DNA from: Paraburkholderia franconis
GTDB taxonomy: Bacteria > Pseudomonadota > Gammaproteobacteria > Burkholderiales > Burkholderiaceae
Assembly (NCBI RefSeq): GCF_009362735.1
Contig: NZ_WHNP01000001.1
Span: 124,001 to 188,000 of the forward strand
DNA length: 64,000 bases
Direction of reading: 5' to 3'
The position numbers were made by a program, and so were the translations under genes. Of the stretch, positions 62,233-64,000 are shown in pieces. Within the stretch, counting starts at the first letter, position 1. Each line of letters begins with the position of its first letter. Below the pieces are notes generated by a model. It did not search any database, was not told the origin of the DNA, and was given only the letters and a program-made list of their open reading frames with translations.

Positions 62233-62654
62233 TCACTTGCGGCTCATCGACGAGCCGATGATGCGCCACTGGCCGTCGCGACGCAGGAAGTCGCCTTGAA
62301 TGCGAACACGGCGGACTGACCGTTCGGCGCCATGAAGTGATCCTCGCCGACTGCGACGGCCCGATCGCCGTCCACATGAACCACCACATTCTGCAGCGTC
62401 TGCGTCGAGCCCGCGGGCAAAGGCGGCGCGCTCAGCACATCGCTTTTGGTACGCGCCATGCCTGCCGGCGTGATCTCGCGATATGAGTCGTCGAGCAGCG
62501 CTTTGAGCGTGTCGCGATCGCGATGCATGCTTGCCTGCAGCCACGTTTCCTCCATCTGGCGGATCACGGCTTCGTCGTTTTGCGTCGCGAAGACGGGCGC
62601 CGAAAACGCAAAAGCGGCGAGAAGAGGTGCTGCAAAAAACATATGGGATTTCAT
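62233..62654 (-). pseudogene. Exported NTF2-like (DUF4440) protein, frameshifted
   Basis: MKSHMFFAAPLLAAFAFSAPVFA is a signal peptide, followed by EAVIRQMEETWLQASMHRDRDTLKALLDDSYREI, as in DUF4440. From APNGQSAVF the normal continuation RIQGDFLRRDGQWRIIGSSMSRK is in another frame that ends at 62233. Restoring one base near 62306 joins them. The unrepaired frame stops at 62244 with an unrelated tail. Confidence 0.7.
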
Positions 62655-63208
62655 GATATTCGTTGAATCAAATGGAATTGACGGATTTTTTAAATTAATT
62701 AGCGTTGGATGCAAAAAAATAATTCACCAATTAGCGCTGGAAATAATCAATCGGAAAATCGACGCCAGGAAAATGTCGACTATTCGATGTCCGCGTCTTC
62801 CCGGCAGACAGCGGTTCGGCTTGCGAGCCGTCCTTCGGCGTTCATAGCGACGACAAATGTAATCGCGATTTGCCTCGCGATATCTCAGACAAGTCCTAAT
62901 TTGAGATAGCCCGCCATTCAACGCCATAATCAGACGGCGACCAAGCGATTTTGATTGACCTTGCGTCAAATGCCGCCGGCATTATCCGATCGACATCCCA
63001 TGCCGATTAACCGCGCGGCTGCGCGCTCGCCGCACTCGCGCGATTGCTCGCTGTTTCTGCGGCGCCTGTCAAAGGTTGGTATACTTTTCGCCGTTTTCCG
63101 GCCTTTGCGGCTGGAGTTTCGCGCGTGTCCGCGCGCGCGGGCGGCTTGCCCTGCGGGTAGGCATGACTTCTTGATCGCCCCGTCGTGGGTGTCTCAGCGG
63201 AGATCGTC
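62655..63208. other. AT-rich gene-free spacer before hpnD
   Basis: About 550 bp with no credible gene. The part 62660-62960 is much lower in GC than surrounding genes (runs such as TTTTTTAAATTAATT), which may mark transferred or regulatory DNA. A TATACT box occurs at about 63077, 130 bp before the hpnD start. Confidence 0.5.
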
Positions 63209-64000
63209 TTGGCCGTTTCCAACCTCGTCGTGGACGACACACAAACTGACGCAGCCGCCGCAAGTTCGGGCAGCTCGTTTTATCTCGCGATGCGCATCCT
63301 GCCGCCGGCGCAGCGCGACGCGATGTACCAGGTCTACGCCTTCTGCCGCGCCGTCGACGACATCGCCGACAGCGACCTGCCGCGCGCCGAACGCGCCGCG
63401 GGTCTGGAGCGCTGGCGGGCGGACATCGACGCGTGCTACGCGGGCTCGCCGCGCGCGTCGCTGCGCGAGCTGACCCGGCACATCCACACGTTTCACCTGC
63501 AGCGCGAAGACTTCCACGCGATGATCGACGGCATGGCGATGGACGCCGCCGCCGACATCTGCGCGCCGGACGAAGCGACGCTCGATCTGTACTGCGACCG
63601 CGTCGCGAGCGCGGCCGGCCGGCTGTCGGTGAGAATTTTCGGGATGCAGGAGCAGCCCGGCATCGAACTGTCGCATCACCTGGGACGCGCGCTGCAACTG
63701 ACGAACATCCTGCGCGATATCGACGAAGACGCCGCGATCAATCGCTGCTATCTGCCGTACGAGCTGCTCGCGCGGGAAGGCATCGCGACGTCGAATCCGC
63801 TCACTGTCGCCGACGATCCGTCGCTGCCGCACGTATGCGCGACGCTCGCCGAGCGCGCGAAGCAGCACTTCGCCGCCGCCGACGCGATCATGGATGCGCA
63901 GCCGCGCGCGCAGGTTCGCGCGCCGCGCATCATGTCGGGCGTCTATCGCGTGCTGCTCGATCGCACGCTGGATCGCGGCTTCGACATTCCGCGCACGAAG
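63209..64000 (+). CDS. hpnD: Presqualene diphosphate synthase HpnD (partial, 3' end outside window)
   Basis: About 264 residues are visible. Squalene/phytoene-synthase motifs: SGSSFYLAMRILPPAQRDAMYQVYAFCRAVDDIAD (first Asp-rich), AASAAGRLSVRIFGMQ-type middle, and TNILRDIDEDAAINRCYLP (second Asp-rich). The family's common N-terminus (AVSNLVVDD) starts at TTG 63209 with GGAG 6 bp upstream, so a TTG start is preferred over the GTG at 63185. HpnD makes presqualene diphosphate from farnesyl diphosphate for hopanoids. An iteron-like 18-mer lies within it. Confidence 0.93.
   Translation, partial: MAVSNLVVDDTQTDAAAASSGSSFYLAMRILPPAQRDAMYQVYAFCRAVDDIADSDLPRAERAAGLERWRADIDACYAGSPRASLRELTRHIHTFHLQREDFHAMIDGMAMDAAADICAPDEATLDLYCDRVASAAGRLSVRIFGMQEQPGIELSHHLGRALQLTNILRDIDEDAAINRCYLPYELLAREGIATSNPLTVADDPSLPHVCATLAERAKQHFAAADAIMDAQPRAQVRAPRIMSGVYRVLLDRTLDRGFDIPRTK
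63628..63645 (+). repeat. Iteron-like 18-mer inside hpnD
   Basis: GGTGAG-AATTTT-CGGGAT matches the iteron consensus except for the last base, and is identical in its first 17 bases to the origin copy at 48214. It encodes Val-Arg-Ile-Phe-Gly-Met with AGA and ATT codons, both unusual beside the GC-rich codon choice around it. Confidence 0.6.

Overview
The window is high-GC, densely coded DNA with the gene families, long antisense open frames and regulator content typical of Burkholderiales. The best fit is Paraburkholderia or Burkholderia. The central find is the replication and partition region of a secondary replicon, most likely chromosome 2. It holds an iteron array (47903-49390), a Rep_3/RepB-type initiator gene (49511-50860), parB and parA (50903-52651), four 16-bp sites matching the parS motif I recall for Burkholderia cenocepacia chromosome 2 (51973-53054), and a DnaA-box cluster (54962-55131). 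A KfrA-like coiled-coil gene (46319-47524) and a tyrosine-recombinase-like gene without a catalytic tyrosine (45181-46239) sit on the left of the array.

The least expected signal is that the origin repeat, consensus AAGGTGAGNNTTTTCGGGAG, also occurs outside the origin. Fourteen copies, singly or in groups of two or three, lie in intergenic gaps from 9.8 kb to 46.3 kb, and one lies inside the hpnD coding region at 63.6 kb. Most read outward from the origin. They look like dispersed initiator-binding sites that could titrate or handcuff the initiator, or mark the replicon. This is inference from sequence.

Layout. 0-9.8 kb: partial FadR/GntR regulator, Cys-rich exported protein, asparaginase II, a receiver-kinase with a frameshift, two lipoproteins, a GlxA-type regulator with a divergent SDR gene, then a degraded M14-deacylase/LysR pair. 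9.9-18.6 kb: HD-domain protein, AraC and winged-helix regulators, an HpaR-like MarR regulator, an aromatic hydroxylase-transporter-DUF2783 operon, and a LuxR regulator. 18.8-29.7 kb: SBP56/methanethiol-oxidase-like protein with a membrane partner, MazG-like protein, a penicillin-acylase-family protein with an expanded RDT repeat, XRE-cupin plus GNAT, ankyrin plus LD-carboxypeptidase with a triplicated leader, and an MFS efflux pump. 30-45 kb: hopanoid C-3 methylase HpnR, SDR, small proteins, a hybrid kinase, MDR oxidoreductase, LysR, TetR, YceI, the kbl-tdh threonine-degradation operon with a divergent XRE-cupin regulator, and a small gene behind a near-perfect LexA box. 45-55 kb: origin and partition region. 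55-64 kb: FMN reductase, a stress-type protein, a hybrid kinase, a CheY-CheC-diguanylate cyclase operon, and hpnD running off the end.

No tRNA, rRNA, insertion sequence or CRISPR array was seen. Four genes carry apparent frameshifts or truncations (around 4015, 9045/9210, 10925 and 62306). Short tandem repeats are unusually common: 8-, 9-, 11-, 12-, 13-, 30- and 55-bp units.
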